Source: Diphasiastrum complanatum
Taxonomy: Eukaryota; Streptophyta; Lycopodiopsida; Lycopodiales; Lycopodiaceae
Length of the DNA stretch: 64,000 nucleotides
Assembly (NCBI GenBank): GCA_029204225.1
Contig: CM055097.1
Location: forward strand, 27,947,192 to 28,011,191
Reading direction: 5' to 3'
Shown: positions 35,049 to 46,029 of the stretch, one piece after another
Position numbering within the stretch: position 1 is the stretch's first letter
Layout: every line of letters begins with the position of its first letter
The notes under the pieces: model-generated
Database searches by the model: none
What the model was told of the DNA's origin: nothing
Seen by the model: the letters and a program-made list of their open reading frames with translations, nothing else
Translations under genes and position numbers: made by a program

Positions 35049-35643
35049 CGGGTCAATCCCGATGAGTGCCTGGTTGCAGCAGCAGATCATGAGCCAGAGC
35101 CAGAGGTTGATCGAGACGATGCCGCTCGGCGTGCTCTACGGGGTGAGCCCGACGATGATGCTGATGCCAACGAGACCACCACCCTCCCTACTGATGTTCC
35201 ATTGCCCTCCTCTGATGATGAGCCCACATATGATTCAGACGAGACGGTCGACCTAGCAGGGGATGGTCCACGTGCCCCACCCAGTACCCCCGCATCACGC
35301 CCCCTTTTAGATGATGGCTGGTCAGAGTTTGCGAGGGAGACAAAGGCTGCTGCCCAGAGACAGATAGCGTAGAAATGACTCGGAGCATCACAGGGAAGTA
35401 GTTCTTCCTAGAGACCCCCCCGTGGTAAAGAGAGACCCCTAGGCAGGAGTGTACCACAGAGGGTTCCTTCCGGTAGACCCAGAGGCAGGCCATCCAAGAG
35501 GGGACGCACTTATGAGTTTTCTAGTCGTCTCTTGGCAGGCGTTGTCCCAAACTTAGAGGAGTCCCAGATGCCTCCAGACTTTGTATTTGACACCCTTGCA
35601 GATGCATCTACACGCAAAGATGATTTTTTTAGCACGGACTTGT
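35049..35643 (+). pseudogene. Acidic/AT-hook tail, likely 3' part of the BED-finger sequence
   Basis: One frame stays protein-like from NPDECLVAAADHEPEPEVD to the stop after DDFFSTDL at 35643. It has an acidic Asp/Glu-rich region (residues 8-75), then GWSEFARETKAAAQRQIA. After three in-frame stops (35370, 35376 and about 35412) it has an AT-hook-like basic tract at about 35472-35507 (GRPRGRPSKRGR), then TYEFSSRLLAGVVPNLEES. Similar GC-rich composition and position just beyond the copia insertion suggest it belongs with 28861-29316, but the middle of any hAT transposase is absent. It could also be an unrelated gene tail. Confidence 0.5.
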
Positions 35644-36146
<503 letters not shown>

Positions 36147-36907
36147 TGTTGGAGGGTTTGCGGATTCCAAGGCAACCCTAACCCTAGTTAATAAGTGAGA
36201 GGGATTTGGCACCCTGCGTGTGTAAGTCCAACCCAATGATCACATAGTTATTTGATTGATTAGTTAAAAGTTAATAAAAGGACTTTAGGACTATTTGCGG
36301 GACTTTTAATCTCGCAAGGCCTAAATGTCAAGTTAGTGAATAAAGTTGGGTTTCCCTCCAATTTTGATGGTTCCCACACTTTTTTAAATTTGAATAAAAA
36401 GAGAGGCAAGACTGGACCAATAGGATTCAGAGGCCAGGGTCCTCCTCTCTACTATAAAAAGGGACCAACTCGAGTTGCTCCTCATGTTCATTTTCTCATT
36501 TCAATAAAGCAGATTGGTTCTCTTTAGAAATGGATTGATAAATGTCCTTGCTCTTCCTTTCTTCTCCTCCATTTCTCATGCTTTCTTTGGATTTTGCTAA
36601 TTGTTGGATTTGATCATTATTGGGATTGCTATTTCTTATGCTTTTTGTGAGAGAGAAAGGGAGAGAGAGAAGAGTAAGTTTCTATCATTGTTGTGGATTT
36701 AGGGTTAATGGAAGCAGGGTTAATGGATGTAGTGTTAATGCTTAGTGTTAATGGAAGTTAGTGTTAGATCCTCCATTCATGTTGAAATCTGAACTATACT
36801 ATCGCTCTCATGGGAACGAACCTCCGCGTGACAACTAACTCTGTATCTTTGATGCTAGATTGACTAGATCTTGGATTCAGGTTAAGCAAAGAAAGAAACC
36901 CACTACA
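36147..36907 (+). repeat. LTR-A
   Basis: Starts TGTTGGAGGGTTTGCGG and ends CCCACTACA, about 761 bp. It contains a TATA box and an AATAAA at about 36503. Repeats of GGGTTAATGGA type occur near 36703-36760. Confidence 0.88.
36453..36460 (+). promoter_or_regulatory. TATA box of LTR-A
   Basis: CTATAAAAAGGGACC in the middle of the LTR, also present in LTR-B near 45569. In LTR-C the same site is split by an insertion. Confidence 0.65.
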
Positions 36908-36911
36908 ATTT

Positions 36912-36929
36912 TGGCGCTGTTGCCTAGGA
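36912..36929 (+). promoter_or_regulatory. Primer-binding site A, tRNA-Asp type
   Basis: TGGCGCTGTTGCCTAGGA, four bases after the LTR end. It differs slightly from site B (TGGCGCCGTTGTCGGGGA). Confidence 0.78.
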
Positions 36930-38140
36930 GCTTCACCAATTTTTCAGTTTGCAACATGTTTGGCTGATGGTTAGCTTGCATTAGGCATCTTGTCGTGGCA
37001 TGAATAGTGTTAAAACTGCATTGTAGGGTTAGTTTGGGATTGATTTTGCTAAATTTTGAGTGAATTTGCTTGTTTGAAATCTAATCTGATTATTAAACAG
37101 GAAAAGCTATTCAGATCACCAATCTTAAGATCCATTTGGATCTGAGATATCAGAGAAAATAACAAAAATCGATCAAATCTGCTAAATTTGGTCAAAAAGA
37201 GGCAAAAAGCATCATCAAAGCCCAGAACTTTTTACCCTCTTTTAGGAAACCTTCGCTGAGTTGCAAAAACCTTTGTTTTTGTTTACAGAACCTTCAGTTT
37301 GAAGGGCGAAGATTAATTCCCAGCAGATTTCCAGAAACATCAAAAGAACCACCAAATAACACCAAAAATTATCAAAATCCTAAAAAAATACAAAAAAAGA
37401 ACCTTTGCCCAATTCACTGTGCTTAGATGTGATTCAGATCTATCTACTGCCAGGTCGACGAAGAATAATACCAAAAATAGAAAGGTTTTCAGAGGATCAG
37501 TTGACATATTGTCATATTTTTGCCAAAAAAGTCACTTTTTTGCAAAATTACCAGTATTACTCTTGATCCTTCGCCAAAACCTTCGCCGAGTTTCCAGAAC
37601 ATTCTATTTATATAGAAATACTATTTTTGAGTTCGGCAAAGATTTATCTTGATCAGATCACAAAAAATCTTGATTCTTACCCTCGCCAAATCACAAAAAC
37701 TGTATTTTCTTGTGTCAAAAACCTTCGTCCAATTTTTCATAGTTTTATCTGTGTCAGATCTTCCAGCTAAGAAGTCGGCGAAGGTTATTTCCCAAGAAAT
37801 TGCCAGAAAAGTGTTCAGAGAGTTTTTGTCCCAAAATAGCACTGTCGAACCTTCGTCAAGACAACCTTCGCCTAGAGAACCTTTGCCAGTCCTATTTTTA
37901 GTTTCTGATTTTCCAGATCAAGTCTCTGTTAAAATTTGGATCAAATCTGATATATTCTGAATTGGACTCTGAGAGATTTATCACTTTTTGAGAAGTATCG
38001 ATTGATCGAATTTTGGGTAGTTTTTCATCATAAAGAATCAAATTCTTGAAAAGTGGAATAGAGCTAGTAGATCTAATCTGAGATAGTTTTAGGAAAAATC
38101 TATTTCCAATCACATTGTCAATTTGATCTAAATTTGTAAG
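36930..38140 (+). other. Leader A with repeated CCTTCGCC words
   Basis: About 1.2 kb without ORFs between primer site and gag. The word CCTTCGCC or a close variant recurs (about 37250, 37289, 37567, 37578, 37681, 37721, 37850, 37863 and 37880), and the complement GGCGAAG occurs at about 37303 and 37775. The arrangement is conserved in leader B. Confidence 0.6.
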
Positions 38141-39896
38141 ATGGCTGCCTCTGGAGCTGCTCCTGTAGGTGCTCCACAGGAGGTCAATCCAATTATTGTT
38201 AGAAGAGCACCCTGATTAGATCTACCCAAATATAATGGATTAACAGATCCAGTTAGATTTCTTTAGATCTATGCTGAATCCTGTGAGGTCTATGGTGAGA
38301 TTTATCCTCAAGATAAACTTACCTGTTTCCTATGGCCTTAATAGATGCGGCACAAGATTGGTACTATAACCAAGATGAAACTGAACGTACAGATTGGGAG
38401 GCTGTTAAACGAGCCCTTATCACACGGTTCAAACCATGGAAGTTTATGGAAGACCCTTTCCTACTTTTAAGTAAAATTAAAATGGGAATGCGGGAAATGG
38501 TTCGAGATTACATCGAAAGGGTGAAACGTCTTAGATCTGAATGTGAGCCTGAGCTGATTAATGAAAATGCCATGATTATGTGGTTTATGTTAGGACTACC
38601 TAAACGGATCAGATGTGAACTGAAACACCATAATGAGTACGCACTTTTGCAAAATGCGATGGATGATCCAATTCGGGAGGAGGATGAAGATTCAGATGAT
38701 GACCCGAATGTCAGTATGTTGCCTTATACAACAGGGCAGACTACTACGACATCCGTCCCTATTGCATCAACGAATGCCAATGCTACTGCATAAATGATGC
38801 TCAATGAGTTCGAGAAACTTGGGAAGACCCAGCAGAAACAGATGAAAAAACTGCAGTTGCAATTTGATGAGAAGATCAAAGCATTGGAAAATTTCCACAG
38901 AGAAGCGAACAAGGAACCTGAGAAGTTTGCAAAGACTTTTTCTACCAGGGAAAATGTTTGGTGTTCTATTTGTACATGAAATCACACAGTGAACGAGTGT
39001 CCTCAATTGAAAAAACGAATGGAAATCAGTGTTTGCCATCTGTGTAATTTACCTGACCATGAGACTGCCTTTTGCAACTTCAACCCTCGGATAATTCAGC
39101 AACGGTATGCCCAGATGGGATATCGAGATCCAAAGTATGGAGGCAATCCAGCAGCAAGACTACGACAATCTACTCTTGGATACCCGGAACGTCTAGCTTT
39201 GCTTGCCCCACCAAAACACTCCGCTCCTCCTGCCAATTTGATGGAACCAGAACCTTACGGAAGAGCTGAACAATGGAGCTATGGTAATGATCAGGAAGGT
39301 GGATCTTCAGAACAGTATGCCATTTATGCTGCCGCTCAACAACACGCCTCAAAAATTGGGCCAGAGCACCACTTGGATGCTTTGCATGTGGAGAAAATCA
39401 CAGAGTTGCAGAATGCCCAAATAAAGAAAAAATTTTACCATTCTATAGTGACTGTGGATATGGGCATTGCTATAAAGACTGTCCAGCAAGACCGAAGCCA
39501 CCACCAGCTACAGCACCTGTAAATTTGATAACAATCAAGCAAGGATCAGTAGCTCATACTAAACCAAGTGCACCCTTGATGGTGGTCACCAGAGCACAAA
39601 AGCAAAAAGAACCAACAGTGGATTTAGTACTTGCTAATTCTATACCATTGAACGATACACCAGCAACATCGGAAGTCTATCCAAATCTTAATGCAGAAAA
39701 ACAAAAATATCAAGGTATGAGACAGTGGATTAAACATCTGCAAGAAGAAGATGAACTTGAAGTTGCTAAAGTAGCACCTGAAGTTCGGTCTTCACCATTG
39801 CAGCCTCCAAGAAATTTATGTACGGATATGAATGATCAATTACATCATCACGAAGAACCCTCCAAGATGACTGAACAGGAAGCACCGCATACATAA
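38141..39896 (+). pseudogene. gag of element A
   Basis: The frame starts ATGGCTGCC with MAASGAAPVGAPQEVNPIIV, then breaks at stops where B reads RASRLDLPKYNG. The capsid region includes ALIDAAQDWYYNQDE, then RFKPWKFMEDPFLLLSKIKM and VRDYIERVKRLRSECEP. A Q/K-rich coiled-coil-like stretch (TQQKQMKKLQLQFDEKIKAL) precedes cysteine motifs (VCHLCNLPDHETAFC is C-x2-C-x4-H-x4-C). Several stops and a frameshift near 39400 hide a further Cys-rich block that is readable in B. The C-terminal part (39525-39896) contains APLMVVTRAQKQKE. Confidence 0.85.
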
Positions 39897-39902
39897 TTAC
39901 TC

Positions 39903-40637
39903 ATGAATATTTTGTCTAGCAAGATCAATATTTCATTGGGAGAGCTCCTAAAGTTGGTGCCAAAAGCAAAAGAAGTCTTAGCGCAAAAGTTAGCTCAAGA
40001 AGAATCAGAAGACCATCAGGAGTCGCTTTTTTGTGCTGGATTTGAAGAATCTAACGATGTACTCCATGTTGGAGCAGCTTGGGAAAGTGAACAAAAGAAT
40101 ATCACTCTGCCGATACAACATAGACAATTTTCTAAAAAAGCAGACGTGATAGACGGCGGTTCAGGAGTTAACCTGATTTCTACAAAGCTATGTACAAAAT
40201 GGGGCCTTACAAAGATTAAGCCTGCTACTTTTGCTATTAAGCTAGCTGATCAGACGACGGTTCATCCACGAGGAATGGTGGAAGATATACCTGTCAAGAT
40301 TGCAGGAGTACAGTTTGTCATTACTTTCGTCGTGATGGACTTACTAGAAGCACCAAATGTCTACCGAGTTCTCTTAGAACGTCCATGGTTACGAGTTGCA
40401 CAAGTAATTCATAACTGGGGTACCGGCAAAATCACTTTTGAAAATCGTGAACGTGCAGTTAATTTTGATCCTACGACTTGGACTATCAAGCCAGTGGTTC
40501 AAAAAGCGGATGACGATTCATCAACAACGGATCACACTTGTGATCGACCAAAGAAAAAATTGGGAGTTCACTACGATTCTCAAACGGATACTGTCAATTG
40601 GAACGAAGCTCTTGCAACAATTGATTGTACATCATGA
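39903..40637 (+). pseudogene. Protease of element A
   Basis: 244 residues. The active-site motif VIDGGSGVNLIS is at about residues 81-92 and the closing motif VYRVLLERPWLRVAQVIHNW at about residues 154-173 (LLERPWL for the usual ILLGRPWL). This is the best preserved protease in the window. It follows gag after one stop, so in the intact ancestor it was part of a single gag-pol frame. Confidence 0.88.
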
Positions 40638-40640
40638 TAT

Positions 40641-42119
40641 ATGTGTCAACAAGATATTCAATCAGAAATGAGCGAGATTTTCTTGTTAGATCAAACTTTG
40701 GATATGCCAATCACGTTTTCACTAAATGTGCTGAATGTAGCCTGGATATCAATGGAACCTATACCAGATCCAATTGAGGATGATCTCATACCAATGAGCC
40801 ATGCCTTAACTTATGATGATGCAGAACTTACAGATGAACAGATTCTATAGAATATGGATTTGACCAGATTTGGAGTGCGTAATGTTCCTGATGAACCAAC
40901 AATCAAATTGCCCAAAGCAGTTATATTGAAGGGAGACAGAATGACAGGTTCGATGACGAAGAAACAAGCTAAGCAACATTATAATATGGTCCTGAAATGG
41001 GAAAATCCCCCTCAAAAGATCGATTTAAAGAAAGTGCCACCTCTATTGGATAAAGGCAAGCAAAAAGTCAAGAATGATTCTTCAAGTCAGATCCCCAGCA
41101 AGACATCATCGTCTAGAAAGTCTTCACCTGAGAAGAAAGATTTATCATCCCGAAAGCCATCACCTCCACGATCAATTCCTGCTAAGAAGACTAAACGAAG
41201 ATCCAAGACAAGTCCTTTCGAAAAAGAACAAGCAAATGTAGTCTAGCATGATATGCCAGAGCATTTTAAACGTTATACACTGGATGATGTGATTATCATG
41301 TTACCTAAAGCACATCGTGAACCTAAAGAACACATGCCAGAATCTAAAGAGGTTTACGATGGCCCATCTAGGATGCAACCAATGAATCTTGCCAAACTAG
41401 GAGAACCGAAAAAGCTTGTACAAGTGGGATCACAACTTACTCCTGAACAGTATCAAGCACTCCGTTTGCTACTTATTAAGTATCAATATTATTTTGCATG
41501 GACTTATCAAGATTTGAAGGGTATTCCGACATCAGCCATTGAACATACCATATCTTTAGTACCTGATGCAGTACCAAAGGTTACAAAGTTCTATCGATGT
41601 AATCCTAATGTGGCAGATCTGATAAAGAAAGAACTTCAGAGATTGCTTGACGCCGATTTCATTTATGAGATTGAGAATACCGAATGGATTGTCATTGTTT
41701 CTAAGAAAAATGGAAAATTGCGAATCTGTGTGAATCTCAAAGCATTGAATAAAGTGACACGGAAGGATCACTTTTCGTTACCTTTTACTGAGAGCATTTT
41801 GGATCGCCTTGCTAGAGCAGAAGCTTATAGTTTCCTAGATGGATTTAGTGGTTACAACCAGGTTAAGATTGCACCTGTCGATCGTCACAAAACTGCTTTT
41901 GCAACAGAATGGGGCACCTTTGCTTACAAAGTAATGTCATTTGGACTCTGTAGTGCACCAAGTTCATTCCAAAGAGTAATGCAATTTGCCTTTAAAGATT
42001 ATCTGCAGAAATTTTTTGAAATTTACTTGGACGATTGGGAGTTCATAGTACAGATACAGACCACCTGGATCGATTGGAGAAAGTCTTTGAAAGATGCCGC
42101 AAATATCAGATTTCTCTAA
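40641..42119 (+). pseudogene. Linker and reverse transcriptase of element A
   Basis: 40641-41246 encodes an acidic then Lys/Ser-rich linker (SSSRKSSPEKKDLSSRKPSP) broken by two stops. RT follows from 41253: KLRICVNLKALNKVTRKDHF, AYSFLDGFSGYNQVKIAP with the first catalytic Asp, AFATEWGTFAYKVMSFGLCS, and EIYLDD with the second Asp pair. One C is missing after YLDD at about 42035 compared with B, which shifts the frame. The downstream part (GVHSTDTDHLDRLEKVFERC) continues in the next frame. Confidence 0.9.
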
Positions 42120-42783
42120 ATCCAGAAAAATGGGTCTCTCACGGATTGGTGCTTGGACATGTGATATCAAGACATGGTATTGCCACCGATTATTCTAAGA
42201 TCAAAGTTATTGTAGAATTGCCACCGCCAGCAACAATTCAAGGAGTTTATGTGTTTATGGGTCATGCGAACTACTATCAAATTTTTATTATCTTCTTTGC
42301 AGATTTAGCACGACCTATATACAAATTAACTATTGTTCCTATTTGGACAGTAGAGGCGTTAGAAGCCTTTGAAAAGTTAAAAAAAGCATTTTTGTTCGGA
42401 AATTTCATCACTATCTCATGAAAATACACTTTGCATTTTATACGGATCATCAACCGTTACTTTACTTGGTAAATAAGACGTGTAATACTGGACGTATTGC
42501 AAGATGGTTATTATTATTAACTGAATTTGGCTTTCGAATTGTGGTCAGAAAGGGGAAGCAACATTATCTAGCCGATCACGTTTCACGAATTGAATCCACA
42601 CCAATTAATACTGAAGTGGATGATGAACTGCCAGATGCTGCGTTGTTCTATGTTGAAGCAGTACCTGAGTGGGCGGCAGATATTGTTGAGTACTTGATGC
42701 TAGGACAATCGAATGACTCTTTGACAAAAGTACAGAAAAGACAATTGATTCATAAGGCTCAACCTTATCAATTAATTGCATGA
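42035..42783 (+). pseudogene. RT end and RNase H of element A, with a deletion
   Basis: VLGHVISRHGIATDYSKIKV and QGVYVFMGHANYYQIF are the RT connection. At about 42395 some 205 bp present in B (51403-51612) are missing. These bases include the first catalytic Asp (TDASKYAIG) and the catalytic Glu region of RNase H. The rest resumes at 42418 with HFAFYTDHQPLLYLVNK and FRIVVRKGKQHYLADHVSRI. Confidence 0.88.
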
Positions 42784-42821
42784 CAATTGTATCGTCGTGG
42801 ATCAGATAATATGTTACGAAG

Positions 42822-43199
42822 CATTAGAGGAGTTCTAAATCCAAAAAAGACAATTTGTAAAGATTATTTTTATTTTTTTTCTCAAATATTTCTTACACAT
42901 GGAACAATCAAAACACTCAAATTTGAAATCTACGAAACGTAACTTTTTGAGCCACATTTTAATGTCATACTAAAAATGGCATAACTTCTTAGTGGTAAGT
43001 CCGAATTTAGCAAAGTTTGGTGCATTGGAAAGCGCTCAACAAGGGCTTTCCAATGATATATTACATGACATACTTTTGAGTTACGATTAAAAAGTTATGG
43101 CAAGTCAAAAAGTATTAGTGTTATAATATTTTAATAATAAAAAAGACATCTTGCACAAATTCTTAAAGGGTCTTTTTGAAAATCAAAACTTCTCTAATG
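42822..43199. mobile_element. 378-bp inverted-repeat insertion (MITE-like) without target duplication
   Basis: This segment is absent at the same place in B (GTTACGAAG^ATGTGTTTTACC corresponds to TTTACGAAGATGTGTTTTACC at 52022). Its ends are inverted: CATTAGAGGAGTTCTAAATC on the left and ATCAAAACTTCTCTAATG on the right, with more matches inward (AAAAAGAC and AATTTGT). The sequence B keeps between the two sides is complete, so the insertion created no direct repeat longer than one base. There is no ORF inside. A smaller internal inverted pair, TTGGAAAGC and GCTTTCCAA, lies near 43024-43055. Confidence 0.85.
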
Positions 43200-44250
43200 A
43201 TGTGTTTTACCGCATAAAGTACCAGATCTAATCATGTTTTCACATGATGGCATGGGTGGAGGACACTTCTCTATAGTTATTACTATTCACAAACTTTTGC
43301 AATCCGGTTGTTGGTGGCCTATGCTTCATAAGGACACAGAAAATTTTATTCAGACATGTGATGTCTGCCAGCGAACACGACGGCCTACTCGACAGAATTA
43401 TGAACTCTTACATCCAGTTTTATCGCAAGCACCATTTGAAAAATGGGGACTGGATTATGTTGGTCCTATTCATCCCGTTGCTCAAGGATCTCAAGCCCGA
43501 TACATTATCGTCGCAACTGATTATATGACCAAGTGGGTTGAAGCCAAAGCTGTCAAAGTGGCTGATGCGACGGCCAAGTTTCCATATAAAAATATTATAA
43601 TCAGATTCGAATGTCCGATCGAAATTGTCAATGATCGGGGTGCACACTTTGTTAATCAAACAATAAAGTGTTTACTGGAAGATTTTTTTGTTATACACAG
43701 ATTTAGTACTCCCTATTATCCCAGAGGGAATGGCCAAGCTAAATCTTCCAATAAGATTTTCTGCACTATTATGACAAAGACAGTTGAAGCGAGTCGGTCT
43801 GATTGGGAACATAAACTGTATGCAACATTATGGGCATTCAGAACCGCTTACAAAAATAGTACAAATCAAACACCTTTTCAACTGGTTTATGGTCAAGATG
43901 CTATTATGCCAATTGAATTTTTAATCCCATCTTTACGCATAGCAGCAACGGAATGATTAAATAATGATCAGTCTTTACAACTTCGTCACGACGTGTTGCA
44001 CAAATTATGTGAAACCCGATTGATGGCAGTTCATGCCTTAACAGCAAAGAAAGTTCGCCGCAAGGCATGGCACGATTGGCGATTGCACAAGAAAGATCTG
44101 GAAGCAGGAGATCTTGCATTGATGTACAAAACCAAGCTGATCAAGGGTAAGTTGAAGTTTACTACGACCTGTATAAAGTGAAAGAAATCCTGAAGTATGG
44201 CGCAGTAATTCTTGAGCACTTGGATGGAAAACGATTACTCTGGTAAATGA
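43200..44250 (+). pseudogene. Integrase of element A, catalytic Glu changed
   Basis: Zinc domain: MFSHDGMGGGHFSI with CDVCQRTRRPTRQN. Core: WGLDYVGPIHPV (Asp), EIVNDRGAHFVNQ (Asp), then YYPRGNGQAKSSNK, where B and the family have GQAE. The catalytic Glu is therefore Lys. The core ends with LWAFRTAYKNSTNQTPFQLV and YGQDAIMPIEF. The C-terminal domain is readable to about 44250 (KKDLEAGDLALMYKTKLIKG, then EILKYGAVILEHLDG) across stops. The insertion at 42822-43199 separates it from RNase H. Confidence 0.9.
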
Positions 44251-44317
44251 CAACCGATTACGCAAGTTTCGGCAGCCTGCTCTACCTGTTCAGCAAGCCT
44301 GATCTCAATATATTGCG

Positions 44318-45345
44318 GAGCCTCTACTTATTGCAATGGGTATTCATGAGAGAGCCTTTTCGGGACGCATCAATATGGATTTCATCACTCTTGCCTTCAG
44401 TACGTGGAAGGAAGAGAAATCCAAGTTTTACATCACCTTCCAAGGAGCCACACACAAGGTGCGCGTCACTGAGGCCGCACTTGCAGCTATAGAAATCTCA
44501 TCCGGTATGCAAGCCTCACCCAATCACAAGCACGCCAAATAGGCCATCAAGCCACACATTGACCTCAACAACAATCTACATTGGACTAATTATGGCTACC
44601 TTGTGGAAGCCATCACTGAGCCTTCCATCCATGCCGCTGCCCCGTTGTTGAACCATTTCCTGATGGTTGGCAACCTCAGGAAAGACCGCATCACATCTCA
44701 AATCCTTCACAGGATAGTGGAGTCCCACATAAAGTTGGCCAAAGCCCCTCTTGAACCATATAACTGGTTCAAAACTGTTTCTGGTGAGCTCAAGCGAGCT
44801 ATTAAGGCCTCGCCTCTGCTCCCATACAAGGACAGTTTGTGACCATTGGGCCTACCATTCCCATCACAGCTGCCCAGGCCGCCTCACCCCCGCACACCGA
44901 AGCAAACTCACCCAACACACAGTTCTTCATGGATATGTTCGATGATTCCGACCCCCTTGGGGCCATTGAAATCTTTGAAATGCCCTAGAGCCCAGCACCC
45001 TTTGAACCCCAATCCCCTGGAGGATTCGGGCATATTCATGAAGCTACTATTGGTGTCGAAGATGCCAGTCAACAACCACACACACAGGGTAGCCCAGCCA
45101 CACTTCGGGTCAACACAGCTATAAAGTGACCGAAGCAGTTCGACGCCACGGTGCCTAAAGGGTTTGAAGACGAGGATATTTTTTAAGAAGAAGAGAACCT
45201 ATTCCACGCCTACCAACGACAGTACCATCAGGGTCTCCTACCGCTGCCACCTCCACAACTGTCGATTCAGGTGATGCTCTCGGGTTAGTTTCAAGCCTTG
45301 GGCAAATGATCCAGTCTATGTTGGATAAGAAGAAGGAAATGGAGC
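44318..45345 (+). pseudogene. Accessory ORF downstream of integrase in element A
   Basis: The frame reads AMGIHERAFSGRINMDFITL, FSTWKEEKSKFYITFQGATH and VRVTEAALAAI, then after one TAG at 44540 continues with HWTNYGYLVEAITEPSIHAA and ILHRIVESHIKLAKAPLEPY to 44842. After a frame change near 44825 the text turns acidic and Pro-rich (FFMDMFDDSDPLGAIEIFEM), with a final tract GLVSSLGQMIQSMLDKKKEM that runs into LTR-B. Plant Tat/Athila elements often carry an extra ORF here. The family of this one is not clear to me; the first part faintly resembles the plant-transposon-protein domain of Athila ORF1. It is deleted in B. Confidence 0.6.
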
Positions 45346-46007
45346 CCAACCCGATGATCACATAGTTATTTGATTGATTAGTTAAAAGTTAATAAAGGAC
45401 TTTAGGCCTTTTTGTAGGACTTTTAATGTTGCAGGGCCTAAATGTCAAGTTAGTGAATAAAGTTGGGTTTCCCTCCAATTTTGATGGTTCACACACTTTT
45501 CTAAATTTGAAAAAAGAGAGGCAAGATTGGACAAATAAGATTCAGAGGCCAGGGTCCTCCTCTCTACTATAAAAAGGGACCAACTTGAGTTGCTCCTGAT
45601 GTTCATTTTCTCATTTCAATAAAAGCAGATTGGTTCTCTTTAGAAATGGATTGATGAATGTCCTTGCTCTTCCTCTCTTTTCCTCCATTTCTCATGTTTC
45701 CTTTGTATTTGCTAATTGTTGGGTTTGATCATTATTGGGATTGCTATTTCTTATGTTTTTTGTGAGAGGAAAGGAGAGAGAGAAGAGTAAGTTTATATCA
45801 TTGTTGTGGATTTAGGGTTAATGGAAGTAGGGTTAATGGATGTAGTGTTAATGGATGTTAGTGTTAGATCCTTCATTCGTGTTGAAATCTGAACTATACT
45901 ATCGCTCTCATGGGAACGAACCTTCGCGTGACAACTAGCTCCATATCTTTGATGCTAGATTGAGTAGATCTTGGATTCGGGTTAGGCAAGAAAAGAAACC
46001 CACTACA
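45346..46007 (+). repeat. LTR-B, lacking its first 81 bp
   Basis: The match to LTR-A begins at CCAACCCGATGATCACATAG and runs to CCCACTACA. The first 81 bp and the polypurine tract expected before it are missing; the accessory ORF abuts directly. It serves as the 3' LTR of A and the 5' LTR of B. Confidence 0.85.
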
Positions 46008-46011
46008 ATTT

Positions 46012-46029
46012 TGGCGCCGTTGTCGGGGA
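46012..46029 (+). promoter_or_regulatory. Primer-binding site B, tRNA-Asp type
   Basis: TGGCGCCGTTGTCGGGGA, the classic tRNA-Asp-complementary form seen in Tat/Athila elements. Confidence 0.85.

Noticed and set aside
43234-43956. Intact integrase gene of its own
   Set aside because: It is part of the gypsy pol, starts at an internal Met in the zinc domain, and has lost the catalytic Glu.
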